Shown here piece after piece: positions 24,057-36,328 of a stretch of 64,000 bases of DNA. The translations under genes were made by a program, and so were the position numbers. Source of the DNA: Cucumis sativus (taxonomy: Eukaryota > Streptophyta > Magnoliopsida > Cucurbitales > Cucurbitaceae); assembly GCF_000004075.3 (NCBI RefSeq), contig NC_026658.2, positions 25,408,075 to 25,472,074 on the forward strand, in the 5' to 3' direction. Every line of letters starts with the position of its first letter. Within the stretch, counting starts at the first letter, position 1. The notes under the pieces were generated by a model. It did no database searches, was not told where the DNA came from, and worked only from the letters and a program-made list of their open reading frames with translations.

Positions 24057-24176
24057 CAAAACAGAAAAAGAGAAAAAAGAAAAAAGAAAAAAGAGAGAGA
24101 AAAAAAAAAGGAACAAAAGAGAGAATTAGGAGAGGAAAATGAAGGGAAAGATGAAGAAGGTGAAAAGTAAGTAGAA
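24057..24176 (+). repeat. Polypurine tract in 3' region of CID7-like gene
   Basis: About 120 bases are almost entirely A and G, with AAAAAAGA repeats, starting roughly 155 bases after the CID7-like stop codon. It is probably in the 3' untranslated region. Confidence 0.7.
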
Positions 24177-24189
24177 TTGTATCAAGTTT

Positions 24190-25400
24190 AAGCGGTTGAC
24201 AGGGGTTTAACATTTTTTAGCCCTGAATCGGCAATCTCTTTGCAGCTACTTTGTTTCATTAGGTTTTACTTTGTACCTTAAATTTTTGTCAGTTCTTTAC
24301 ATAGCTTCTTCTTTTTACTTTGCATCTCTTTCTTATTCTTAGATATATGTATAAAATTCATATTAGAATGTAATTCATCAAAAATCATGTTTCGAACTGA
24401 TTCATCAACCACGATTTTCAACATAACAAGTATAGACTATACTGATGTCAAATTTCTGTGTGATTGGGGAGTATCTGGTTTTGGGCTCCTCCATGGGAAC
24501 AGGAAATTGAACTTCTAGTTTCATAAGTATAAAAAAGTAAGTGGTGTTTGGAGGTTGGTAAGGTAAAGGTTTTGAACTCGAATTTGTAATATAAAATTTA
24601 TTATCTATTCATCTTTCTCGCTATTATCAAGCTTTATAATCTCGTTTTTGTTTCCTATTTGATCGCCTTTCTAATACTCCTATGATTCTTAGAATTAGTA
24701 TATTACGGAGCAAAAGAATGTCTATTTAAAATATCACTTTACAATTATTTATTTATTGGCTAAACTCATTTATTGGTTTTGAGTTTAGTTTGTAACTATC
24801 AAAATTTGTCAAAAGTTTACTGTACTGACAAATTTTGTATGGTTGTATGGTTGTTAAAACCAGTTTTAAAATTTTAAATTTTGTATTTTTGTTAAAACCA
24901 ATTAAAAAAAAGTAGAAGAATGGTTAGTGAAAAAAGTTGTAAAACTATATAGAAGAATGGTTAGTGAAAAAAAGTTGTAAAACTATTTATAAAATATACT
25001 AAAAGAAAAGAAATGTTGGATGAATTGGGTCTTTGCAAATATTTATATCTTATACCAAATTGTATGAGAAAACAAAATTTTGTCATAGTTTACAAATATT
25101 TTTTAATTTATTTTGTTATTTTAAAAAATGTTCATAAATAATTTTAATATTTTACTATTTTTTAAAACATTTATTTAAAATATCACTTTACAGTTATTTT
25201 AAAATAATGTAATGCAATTTATCGGTTTAATTATCGATAATTAACATGATAAACCACTTTCTAAAATCGTAATATTGTACTATAAAGTAATTTAAATCGA
25301 AATGAAATGAGAAATTCATGACCAAATAAAAATTTGTATAAAAAATAGATCGTTTAAAATATACTTTCCCTCTCGAGTTCGATCGTCTCTCACTCTCTCT
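24190..25400. other. Intergenic DNA between CID7-like and PPR genes
   Basis: No gene is supported. It holds a 37-base tandem duplication (separate entry) and further copies of the AAAATTTTGTCATAGTTTACAAATATTTT phrase of the dispersed AT-rich family near 25,070-25,160. The CT-rich stretch 25,370-25,530 is probably the PPR gene leader. Confidence 0.45.
24914..24987. repeat. 37-bp tandem duplication
   Basis: Two adjacent near-perfect units beginning AGAAGAATGGTTAGTG at 24,914 and 24,951; the second has one extra A. Confidence 0.8.
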
Positions 25401-25730
25401 TTCGTTCAGCATCTTCGTTCTCCCATCACCGTCTCCAGCCATCTCCGATCGTCTAGCAAGTTGCGCCGTCGTTCTCCGTTTAGGCTGCGGTCTCTCTCTC
25501 TCGCCCTCAATCACAGTTGACCTTCTCTCTCTTCTCAGTGAATTGCTTCGGCCGCTGTGGTGAGCAGTTCATTATCAAGTGATTCGATTGAATGAAGCTT
25601 CACCTCTCTTTAAAGAATGGAGTTTGGGCCTTTTAATCGCAGCGAGGCGATTGGGTTGCAATGGTGGAATGTTCATCATTCCAGGATTTTGACGTTTGGA
25701 GGTGGGAATTGAATTTGTTGCATTTAGAAA

Positions 25731-28724
25731 ATGCTTTTGCGAGCCCATCTCAAAGTGCCCTCTATCTCCTCTCGTACGAGTTTCGCTTGCCCGTTTCTAC
25801 TTTTTTGCCGATTCTCCTCTCTGTCATCTTCCTCTTCTCAATGGTTCTCTCTTCTTCGCTCCGCCATTGCCATGGCCGATTTGAAGCTCGGGAAGCGAGC
25901 TCATGCACGTATCGTTACCTCCGGCGACCTCCCTGATCGTTATCTGACGAACAATCTAATCACTATGTATTCTAAATGTGGGTCTCTCTGTTCTGCCCGC
26001 CAGGTGTTTGATAAAAGTTCTGATCGTGATCTCGTAACATGGAACTCCATTTTGGCTGCCTATGCCCAGTTTGCTGATTCCAGTTACGAGAATGTTCTTG
26101 AGGGCTTTCGCCTCTTTGGGCTTCTACGCGAGTTTGGTTTTTCAATAACTCGACTTACTTTGGCGCCATTGTTGAAGCTTTGTTTACTGTCTGGCTTTGT
26201 GCAGGTATCCGAGACTGTTCATGGATATGCTGTTAAAATTGGTTTTGAATTGGACCTGTTTGTTTCAGGGGCTCTTGTGAATATATACTGCAAATATGGC
26301 CTGGTTGGTCAAGCTCGTTTACTGTTCGATAAAATGCCTGAAAGGGATGCTGTGCTATGGAATGTAATGCTCAAGGCTTATGTTGAGAATAGTTTTCAGG
26401 ATGAAGCTCTTCGGTTCTTCTCTGCCTTTCATCGAAGTGGGTTTTTTCCAGATTTCTCAAACTTACATTGTGTTATCGGTGGCGTTAACAGTGACGTTTC
26501 TAATAACAGAAAGAGGCACGCGGAGCAGGTTAAGGCGTACGCAATGAAAATGTTTCCCTTCGACCAAGGTTCAAATATATTTGCTTGGAACAAGAAGTTA
26601 ACTGAGTTTCTTCATGCCGGCCAAATTGTAGCAGCCATCGATTGTTTTAAGACTCTGTTAAGATCAACAATAGGACATGATAGTGTAACTTTAGTCATAA
26701 TTTTATCTGCAGCTGTTGGCGCGGATGATCTTGATCTGGGGGAACAAATACATGCACTGGTTATAAAATCAAGTTTTGCTCCAGTAGTTCCTGTTTCAAA
26801 TAGTCTCATGAACATGTACTCGAAGGCAGGGGTTGTTTATGCTGCAGAAAAGACGTTCATTAACTCGCCGGAATTGGATCTTATTTCGTGGAACACAATG
26901 ATATCCAGTTATGCCCAGAATAATCTTGAAATGGAGGCAATTTGCACATTTAGAGATCTATTGCGTGATGGCCTGAAACCGGATCAATTTACCTTGGCTA
27001 GTGTTTTAAGAGCTTGCTCCACAGGGGATGAAGGAGAGTATTTCACTCTCGGCTCACAGGTTCATGTCTATGCCATAAAATGTGGTATTATTAATGACAG
27101 TTTTGTATCAACGGCACTTATTGACTTGTACTCGAAGGGCGGAAAAATGGACGAGGCTGAGTTTCTGTTGCATGGCAAGTATGATTTTGATTTGGCTTCT
27201 TGGAATGCAATTATGTTTGGGTACATAAAGAGTAACAAAAGTAGAAAGGCATTGGAACATTTTAGTCTGATGCATGAAATGGGGATACCGATTGACGAAA
27301 TCACGCTGGCAACTGCAATTAAAGCTTCTGGTTGCTTGATCAATTTAAAGCAAGGGAAACAAATTCAAGCTTATGCAATCAAGCTTGGATTCAACAATGA
27401 TTTATGGGTCAGTAGTGGCGTTCTGGATATGTACATCAAATGTGGAGACATGCCAAATGCTCTTGAATTGTTTGGGGAAATTAGCAGACCCGACGAGGTT
27501 GCTTGGACGACTATGATCTCAGGATACATCGAAAATGGAGATGAGGATCATGCTCTTTCTGTGTACCATTTAATGAGGGTCTCTGGGGTTCAACCTGATG
27601 AATATACCTTTGCTACCCTCATCAAAGCTAGTTCTTGTCTAACCGCTCTTGAACAAGGAAAACAGATTCATGCTAATGTTGTTAAGTTGGATTATTCATT
27701 GGACCATTTTGTTGGTACTTCCCTAGTTGACATGTACTGCAAATGTGGCAGCGTTCAAGATGCCTATCGTGTATTCAGGAAGATGGATGTGCGGAAAGTT
27801 GTCTTCTGGAATGCCATGTTGTTAGGTTTAGCCCAACATGGCCATGTTGATGAGGCCCTGAATCTTTTTAGAACTATGCAATCAAATGGGATTCAGCCTG
27901 ACAAAGTTACTTTTATTGGAGTTCTTTCTGCTTGTAGCCATTCTGGTTTGTTTTCTGAAGCCTACAAGTATTTTGATGCAATGTTCAAAACATATGGGAT
28001 TACACCAGAGATCGAGCATTACTCATGTCTGGTGGATGCACTTGGCCGAGCAGGACGCATTCAAGAGGCTGAAAACGTAATAGCATCGATGCCATTTAAA
28101 GCTTCCGCCTCGATGTATAGGGCATTGCTTGGTGCTTGCAGGACTAAAGGGGATGCAGAAACAGCAAAACGTGTTGCTGACAAACTCCTGGCCTTGGATC
28201 CATCCGACTCGTCTGCTTATGTCCTCTTATCCAACATATATGCTGCTTCCAGACAATGGGACGATGTTACTGATGCTAGAAACATGATGAAGCTGAAAAA
28301 TGTTAAGAAGGACCCGGGTTTTAGTTGGATCGACGTGAAAAACAAAGTGCATTTATTCGTGGTGGACGATCGATCACACCCACAAGCTAGTCTAATATAT
28401 GAGAAAATCGAGGACCTAATGAAAAGAATAAGAGAAGAAGGATCTTATGTTCCAGACACTGACTTTACATTACTTGACGTTGAAGAAGAGGAAAAAGAAC
28501 GTGCTCTCTACTATCATAGTGAGAAACTCGCGATAGCTTTCGGGCTGATCAGCACGCCTCCCTCGGCAACCATTCGTGTGATAAAAAACCTAAGGGTTTG
28601 CGGTGATTGCCACAGTGCCATAAAATGTATCTCAAAACTCACTCAGAGGGAGATTGTTTTAAGGGATGCAAACAGATTCCATCACTTCAGGAATGGAACT
28701 TGTTCCTGTGGTGATTATTGGTAG
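25731..28724 (+). CDS. DYW-class pentatricopeptide repeat protein (At4g33170-like)
   Basis: An intronless gene of 997 residues. After a serine-rich organelle-targeting-like N-terminus it carries a long series of P, L and S type PPR motifs (recurring [18 protein letters not shown] and [10 protein letters not shown] patterns), then E/E+ motifs and a full C-terminal DYW domain. The DYW domain shows HSEK (H929, E931), C957-x2-C960 and the final CSCGDYW. These residues bind zinc in the cytidine deaminase fold, so the protein is expected to specify and probably catalyse C-to-U editing of mitochondrial or plastid transcripts. Length and sequence follow Arabidopsis At4g33170 (about 990 residues) closely. 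The target site cannot be read from this window. The first ATG in frame is used; an internal start near the first PPR would remove the targeting peptide. Confidence 0.93.
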   Translation: MLLRAHLKVPSISSRTSFACPFLLFCRFSSLSSSSSQWFSLLRSAIAMADLKLGKRAHARIVTSGDLPDRYLTNNLITMYSKCGSLCSARQVFDKSSDRDLVTWNSILAAYAQFADSSYENVLEGFRLFGLLREFGFSITRLTLAPLLKLCLLSGFVQVSETVHGYAVKIGFELDLFVSGALVNIYCKYGLVGQARLLFDKMPERDAVLWNVMLKAYVENSFQDEALRFFSAFHRSGFFPDFSNLHCVIGGVNSDVSNNRKRHAEQVKAYAMKMFPFDQGSNIFAWNKKLTEFLHAGQIVAAIDCFKTLLRSTIGHDSVTLVIILSAAVGADDLDLGEQIHALVIKSSFAPVVPVSNSLMNMYSKAGVVYAAEKTFINSPELDLISWNTMISSYAQNNLEMEAICTFRDLLRDGLKPDQFTLASVLRACSTGDEGEYFTLGSQVHVYAIKCGIINDSFVSTALIDLYSKGGKMDEAEFLLHGKYDFDLASWNAIMFGYIKSNKSRKALEHFSLMHEMGIPIDEITLATAIKASGCLINLKQGKQIQAYAIKLGFNNDLWVSSGVLDMYIKCGDMPNALELFGEISRPDEVAWTTMISGYIENGDEDHALSVYHLMRVSGVQPDEYTFATLIKASSCLTALEQGKQIHANVVKLDYSLDHFVGTSLVDMYCKCGSVQDAYRVFRKMDVRKVVFWNAMLLGLAQHGHVDEALNLFRTMQSNGIQPDKVTFIGVLSACSHSGLFSEAYKYFDAMFKTYGITPEIEHYSCLVDALGRAGRIQEAENVIASMPFKASASMYRALLGACRTKGDAETAKRVADKLLALDPSDSSAYVLLSNIYAASRQWDDVTDARNMMKLKNVKKDPGFSWIDVKNKVHLFVVDDRSHPQASLIYEKIEDLMKRIREEGSYVPDTDFTLLDVEEEEKERALYYHSEKLAIAFGLISTPPSATIRVIKNLRVCGDCHSAIKCISKLTQREIVLRDANRFHHFRNGTCSCGDYW

Positions 28725-29603
28725 TATCAATTGTCAAGATCAAATTATTTACATTTGTTTTTTCGACAACTATCGAGATCTTTGATTGTTGGTTGTCAAT
28801 GCAAGCATCGCCCATTGTTTAGTGATGATTTTGATGAGCATCTAACAAATGATGACTGACGAGTATAATACATTGCTATCAGTATCTATTTATTTAATAA
28901 CAAAATCATACGAAGAAAAATTCTATAGCATTATTGTGTGAAAATATTGCAGTTTCTGAATTTCTATAATATATTATTGATACTTTTAAGTAAAATTGAG
29001 GTATGATTGTATTCTACTATGACTCTCGGAACCACAACCATAGCATTTGGATTTTGAAAATAAGAAAAGTATTGAGCGCGAAGTATATAATAAAATAAAA
29101 TAAAATCATACCTTTCTCAACAAAAGAGAAAATCACTACCATGCTTCTACTCATGATACAAAAAAAAAAAAGAAGAAAAAAAAAAACAATCCGTATCTTT
29201 GTTAGTCTATGCATGCCCAAGAGTAGGGATGACAATGGGGTGAGACGAGTCAGGAATACACTCTTCGTCTCGTCTCCCGTAGAAAAGTTTCTTAACCATT
29301 TCCATCCCATTCTCCATTTGGGAGAGCGGATCATAATTAAAAATCTCATTTTAGTCATTGCAAGAGAAAATCTCCCTCCTTCTATTTTTATTTTTAAATA
29401 AATAGTAATAATTATTGTTTTTTCTTACTTAAATGATTAATTAAAAAACACTTTAGCATTTTATTATAAATTTAATATACAATTAAAAGCTATTGTATTA
29501 GCTACATATGATGTACTTATAATGTCATAAATAATATTATATGCATATGTGTGTTTATATTAATGAATCTTCTCCCCATCCGCAACCGGCAAAACAATTA
29601 AAT
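28725..29603. other. Intergenic DNA between PPR and SNM1-type genes
   Basis: No gene is supported. The stretch from about 29,224 (GGGATGACAATGGGG) to 29,360 resembles a common dispersed plant repeat with that start, but the far end is unclear. Confidence 0.4.
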
Positions 29604-29637
29604 CCCCGGTTTGATACCATACCGAGTCAAACCGGGG
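29604..29637. repeat. GC-rich hairpin upstream of the SNM1-type gene
   Basis: CCCCGGTTTGA, a 12-base spacer, then TCAAACCGGGG: 11-bp perfect arms. It lies 176 bases before the predicted start codon, in an otherwise AT-rich promoter. Confidence 0.75.
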
Positions 29638-29812
29638 TTTATCCGGCCCGATAAGTCTACAAAATTGGCTCTAAATCTAAATTTCCCTCTTTTTCCTTTG
29701 CGCCATTATTTCAAAACTCTGTGTTCCAAAACCCTCTCTTCTTCGAGTTCTTCCACCTTCCCTTTGCCCACAATTCAATTTCATCTTCACTGCTTCTTAT
29801 TGCTCCGCCCTC

Positions 29813-32800
29813 ATGCCCCTCACCAACGACGACGCTCACCGCCGTCACCACTCATCTCAATTCCAAATACCTACTAACGCCGGCGATGAAGACGATTTTC
29901 TTCCTTCTACCCAGACACTCCTCTCCTCGCGATCGCAAAAACCCCTCGCGACCTCCGACTTATCCCTTCACATTTCCACTCCCAAGAGGCCGAGGCGTTC
30001 TACTCAGACGGCCACCGGTAAGGAAAATGTGCCCTCTATAACATATCGCGATGTTGGATTTAAGCGCCAAAAAAATGGCGCTGTTGCTTTGGATGATGGT
30101 GAGGTATTCGGAGCTTCGGATATTGATTTGGGTTGTAGTTTGGATTTGATACAGCCGAGTATTGTTGGCTGCAGTTACGAAACTCATGATGTAAACTCGG
30201 GAGAGGAGATAGTTGATGGGGATGATAAGTTTTCTGGTGCGATCGATGAGTGTAAAGGGTCGAAGGGAAAGGGGGGCTACCTGGTCAATTCGATTGAATC
30301 TAGGTTAGTGAATTCGAGAGTAGATTATGATATTGGGGTCAGTGGCAGTGGAGATGACAAGGTGAGCGGTGATGATTTTGAGTCGGATACAGAGCTAGAT
30401 TTGTTGCTCAATCTGCATTCGGAACTGGATGAGGAAGATGGTATTAATAGAGAGGGATTTGGTATAGAGGCAACGGATTTTATGTTGGATGAAGAAGGTC
30501 TGATTCAATGTCCTCTTTGTGGGGTTGATATTTCTGATCTTAGTGACGAGCAACGTCTTGTTCATACCAATGATTGTATTGACAAAGTGGACGCCGAAGC
30601 TCAAAATGTGAGTCCAAATAACTTATTCACTTTACAAGTCTGAACTGTTATTTTTCTCTTTAAAATCTTGAAGTAAATGCAATTGGGTGTCTATATGTAA
30701 TCGTATATTGAATGTTATGCTTCTACCCCTGATGTAGATTTCTTCTTGCTTCAGCATTTTCCTGTTGTTTATCTACCTGCTTGCTACTAGTGTGAACTTC
30801 TGATATGGAGTTGTTGAAAATTTCAGTTTAAATGTTGAGATACTCGTCACTTAGGCTTCTTAATTGGCAATTGATTACGCTACGAGTTATCATATATTCA
30901 TGTCATGATAATTTTGAATCTTAAATTTCTCTTGCAGGTTGCTCTCACCCCTGATAAAAAGCAAACTTCAGGTCCTCGACAGTCCGATAATTCCAAATTT
31001 TCAACTGTTCTCAAATGGTTGCATGATCTTGGTTTATCAAAGTATGAAGGCCTTTTTGTTAGGGAGGAGGTCGATTGGGACACGTTACAGTGGTTGACAG
31101 ATGAGGTGTGCTTCTTCAAGTTTATGTGTATGAATTATTTTCCCTGAGATGTTCTGCATGGTTAAATTTTACTATTGTAGTAAGCAGCTAATTGCTGCTT
31201 TATGATAGTCATTCACTCATTATTAGAAATTAATTCATGTTAAAGTTCATCTACATATCAAAAGAAAGCTTATGAATTTATCAAATAGTGTTGTACAACT
31301 AGATATGATTATTTTAACAATACTAACGAAAGAACTATATTTTGTCCAAGCAAAAGATTTTCTGATGTTATTTCTATGGAGTGCGATAACCACATGATTA
31401 GAACATGTTAGTTTTTTTGAACATAATTTAGCGCGAGTGCATCAACGGCCTCGGTCAAGATAAGGAGGACATCTATGATAGTTTCTTTGATCGTATTTTT
31501 TTTCCTTATGATGTCCGAGTGTAAATGCACTATTTTTTTTCTATCACCTCTCTTTTGACCAGAAATCTTTTGTATCTCCTTTGATTTTGTATACTTCTGA
31601 AATTCATTTCTTAAAATAAAACATGTTGTTTTCCTTTTTTTCTTGTAGTTAAACTAATTTTTCATTTATTAGTTTCTTTTTCGGGGTGAATTTTCTCCTA
31701 TTCACCCTGTCAATCTCTATTTTGATGCTGATTTTTGCAAATCTCTTCTTTGAAGGATCTCAATAATATGGGTATTACTGCCCTTGGCCCCCGAAGGAAG
31801 ATCACACATGCTCTCTCTGAACTCAGAAAAGAATCTTCTTTGGTTGAAACTTCCACGAATTCACGTGCCTATTCTAGTACTGGGCAACAGAGTAACAATG
31901 GTTCAGATGGGCGTGAAGGATCAACCAATGGAACTAATAAAACACCTCCGAATAAGTTGATCACAGATTATTTCCCAGGCTTTGCCACTAATAAAAAAAA
32001 TCCATGCAGCAGCTCTAGTGTTCAGAAAGATGTGGGGAAAAAAATACCCGATTCTCTTAACAAAGGTAAAACTGCAAAAAGAAATGTAAGAAATCGAAAG
32101 CTTGGGAATGTTCCAGTCTGGAGTTGTATACCAGGGACACCATTTAGAGTGGTGAGTTATTCTAATTTGATGAACAGTTGTTTGTTGTCCGTTAATGCTT
32201 TATTCGTTTTTATCTATATATATATATATTAATAGGAATTGGTTATATTGGTTTAACATGGGCGTTTGGTTGAGAAGGAAAATAAAGTTTTCTTTTATGG
32301 AGATCGTCTTCATTCCTGTTTAATACATGATATTACTACATGTTAAAAAGAATGGTTATATGTGAACATTTCACTGTTAAGTGCTGCATGTTGTTATATT
32401 TGCAGGATGCTTTTCGACATCTTAGAGGAGATTGTTTCCATTGGTTTCTTACCCACTTTCATATGGATCGTAAGTTAAAGTTACTCGTCTTTATTTTTCA
32501 CTTTTGCATTTTAGTCTTAAGGTGAGTCAGAAGAAAAGGAAATTTGCTGAAGAAATCTTCCTTAATCGGTATTTCTCTTCATAGTTTAGTATGGGGATGT
32601 GTGTGAAACATATTTGAACTTTTCCATGATACTCTTTAAAAAAATAAGAACCTTAAATTTTATGTAGCACATAATCGTTTTAAGTGTTTACTGAAGTCTA
32701 AGAAGCATCATTCCTTGAAATATGAGAATTTTCTTTCTTCAAAAACTTAATTTTTCGAATAATTAGGCTAAAATTACATTTAAGAAGCAGAAATGAGATT

Positions 32801-35800
32801 TTTTAAATAACATTTATTTTTCTGTTTCTTTCCTTTCTATTGTTATGTACATGTTTAAAATATGAATCATGAAAACTTTATTTTGAGTAGTGTATCTATG
32901 CCCCATAGCCGCTTCACGCTGTACATTCTAATATGCCTGGTGTATTTGTGAGCTAAGCATGCTGCTTTTACAGTTTGACACCATTCTATTTTATCTAGTA
33001 TTACTATTTATAATTTTGATTTGTTGCATGTGTTCAAATATCTGTAGTCATATTATCGTTAGGTGTTCACATTGTGTTCAAATATCTGTAGTCATATTTA
33101 TAAGGGCTTGCTTTCTTGAGTACAATGAACTTTTGTTAATTTTTTATTTTTATAAAAGAATATCTTTGGTGAGGCGTTAATTTGTTTGTTTATTTGTTTT
33201 GGATTTTCTTCATAAACTATGAGATGTTACTATGCCTATACATTCACTATATTTCTAACTTTGATAAATTTGATTCTTTGACTATGCAAGAATGATTTTA
33301 GCTTCTTAAAATTGGTTGTCATGTGGCTGTTTGTTCTATCCACGTTGAGTATTACTCATGTGTCTCATTGCAATACATTAATGAGTTTTTCTCGTTAGAT
33401 CTTTATATTTCAATCAGATATTGTCAATTGATTCCTTAATGTTTCCAAAAACTTTGAGATGGATATTTTCATTTAAAACTGCAAGTCTTATTGTGTAAAG
33501 ACTAAAGAGATACACGATGTCCAATTTTTTATAAACGGATTGGCCTTTTTTCTGACAGAAACCTAATCTTACGCAGATTATCAAGGTTTGACGAAGTCAT
33601 TTTGTCATGGAATGATTTATTGTTCAACTATAACAGCAAAGCTAGTAAACATGAAGATTGGAATTCCATGGGAAAGGTTACAAGTCTTACCCCTCGACCA
33701 AAAGATTAACATTGCCGGAGTAGATGTAACCTGTTTTGATGCTAATCATTGCCCTGGTTCAATAATCATACTCTTTGAACCACCCAATGGTAAGGTGTGG
33801 TCCAAATTAGCTTTCTTTATTCACATTCTAATTTCTAATCACTGACCATCCCTTTTCATATTCTAATTGGCGAACAACTTTTCTTCTCGTCATGCAGGCT
33901 GTTTTACATACGGGGGATTTCCGATTTTGTGAGCAAATGGGAGGCTTGTCGGTTTTTCAAACATGTCGTATCCATACCCTGGTCCTTGATACCACTTATT
34001 GTGATCCACAGGTAACTCTATTATTGGGGAATGAGGATTAGGTATACCACTTGCTTATTTCTATTTACTTAGCATACTCTCAAAAGAAATATTAGCTTGG
34101 GGTATGCTCAGAATTATAATGTTTAAGGCAAAACTATGCCTCTAATTCAAAGTCATTAACTGAAGATGTAGTGCGAGTTTATAAGTTAACAAGTTTATGG
34201 TCATTGCTTTAACCTTTAAGTAAATGGAGAATGTCCTATAGTAAATGCCTAATAAATGTTGACGTAATTGCTCAATTATATTCCCATTCATAAGTCTATA
34301 TGGACTCGAATGTTAAATTCCCATTCATCGTACTTCTGTCCATGTTCCCAAAGGTCATTACGGGCGTAGAAATATGCTGCTGCCTTTTCATTTCTTACGA
34401 TTATGATATCATTTAATTCCCTTTCATCGATTACTTGCTGCAGTATGATTTTCCAAAGCAGGAGACCGTTATACAATTTGTAATTGATGCCATTCAAGCC
34501 GAAGCTTTCAACCCTAAAACTCTTTTCCTGATTGGATGTTATACCATCGGTAAAATTTGGATTTAAATTTCAGTCTTAGCGTTTACTTCGTTTTCCAACT
34601 ACATGGTCTGTATTTTCTTTTTCTTCTTTTTGTAGGTCATGGGATATACTCTTACCATTATGCTTTATTCCTAACAGGGAAGGAACGGCTTTTTTTGGAA
34701 GTTGCTCGTGTCCTGCGCAAGAAGGTCTATGTAACTGCCGCAAAGTTACGGATTTTGAAATGCTTGGGGTTCTCAGCGGAGGACATGAAGTGGTTTACAG
34801 TGAATGAGCGGGAAAGCCACATACATGTTGTACCTTTGTGGACACTTGCAAGCTTCAAACGACTGAAGCATGTATCGACTCAATATGCAGTGAGTAGTGC
34901 AATCTAATCCTCATTTTACTTGGATTTATAACGTCCTCATTTGCATGTTTCAAATGATTGCAATTCACTTACCTATTTGCATTGCACGTAATTACTATTG
35001 AGGTTTTGACCATCTTTAGTATACAGGATTTGCAGTCTTGACGTATTCTGATTTCTAGATGTGTGCTTTTTCTTGAGTCAGTTTTTACTTGCCACATATT
35101 ATGGATTGTTTGTATAAACTATGGGGGATTTGTTACCCGAAAAGTTGACTTGTTATCTTCACTCATTGTTTAGTTCAAATAGTATATGGGCTCCACAACT
35201 AAAAGATATCCAGTTCATTCCATGTTAACTCCTTGCACCATAGGCTCCATGACTAAACAATTGTTCAGGCTCAACAGCACCCCTTACTTCAAACAATTTC
35301 GAAGAGTTAAAAAGGGTTTAATTCATGCATTTCTCAATCACCAAACTCTTGATGTTAGTAGAAAATGTCTGACAAAAGTTGTTGAAAATGTACAAACCTA
35401 TCAAAATAATCGTACAACTAATGTAAATTTTATCCAACTACTTTTTGTTCTTTTCACTCTGGTTGTCTCAGCATGTCACAATATTTTTCACATGGTTCTG
35501 AGTTCAGAACAGTTTAAGGATGCACTTAATTTCACTTTAGTTTCTTCTGAAGTCGGAAGCCATTAGATTGGTTGATTTTGTTGTATCCAGAATCGATTCA
35601 GTCTTATAGTTGCTTTCTCTCCTACCGGCTGGGCACTTTCAAAAGGAAAGAAGAAATCTCCTGGGAGAAGGTGGCAGCAAGGTACAATTATAAGGTAATT
35701 TTCTAGAACTTGTTTCTAGATATGATGAAAGGTGTTTTCAGCATGCTTCACACAATAAATTTCTTGGATCTATTCGTTATTTGAGCTATTTCATTTGGTT

Positions 35801-36328
35801 AGTTCCGAGAATAGCCAAGTTTTTTGTGCAAACAGAAAATTATAACATGAAGTACTTTAAAAATATTAGGTTTGTTTATGTTGTTTTTAGAATCTCCAAT
35901 ACTTGAATCACATCATTTGGAAATAGTTTTTGAAAACAGAATTTATATTTGAAAAGTGAATTTGAGAAAACATAAAACAAAACTCATATTGCCTACCAAA
36001 TCTAAAACAAAATCAAAGTAAACAATAATTAGTTAGCACTATGAGTTTCCATTTTTACTGCACTATCCAGTTCTTAAAGGTTCTGATATTGAACTTTAAT
36101 GAGTTTGCATATTTATATCTAAACGATCAAACAAGAGTGTTCTGTTTGATAGGGTAATATAAAATTTCATTTATATACAGATATGAAGTGCCATATAGTG
36201 AGCATAGCAGCTTCTCAGAACTCAAGGATTTTGTAAAGCTCGTATCTCCAGCAAACATAATACCAAGTGTGAATAATCATGGACCTGACTCGGCCCGTGC
36301 CATGACCTCGCTATTATTGTCATCTTGA
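29813..36328 (+). CDS. SNM1-type DNA cross-link repair nuclease with UBZ and SAM domains
   Basis: Ten exons (29813-30607, 30938-31105, 31756-32151, 32406-32469, 33577-33794, 33898-34011, 34444-34549, 34678-34889, 35591-35694, 36181-36328) join with GT..AG borders into 774 residues. Residues 1-230 are disordered and acidic with a basic patch (TPKRPRR), likely nuclear. Residues 233-255 form a UBZ4/RAD18-type zinc finger (C233, C236, H251, C255). Residues about 286-345 form a SAM domain. The metallo-beta-lactamase part has HFHMDH at 470-475, H532 in DANHCPGS, D554 in GDFRF and H734 in PYSEHSSF, with a beta-CASP region between. All metal ligands are present, so a 5' exonuclease acting at cross-links is expected. 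It matches Arabidopsis At2g45700 (SAM domain, SNM1-like) rather than the shorter SNM1 (At3g26680). Confidence 0.9.
33029..33098. repeat. Short direct duplication in SNM1-type intron 4
   Basis: A 26-base phrase containing GTTCAAATATCTGTAGTCAT occurs twice, about 44 bases apart, inside the fourth intron. It looks like a small replication slip. Confidence 0.7.

Noticed and set aside
25227..25514. 95-residue minus-strand frame
   Set aside because: It is the complement of the CT-rich leader of the PPR gene.
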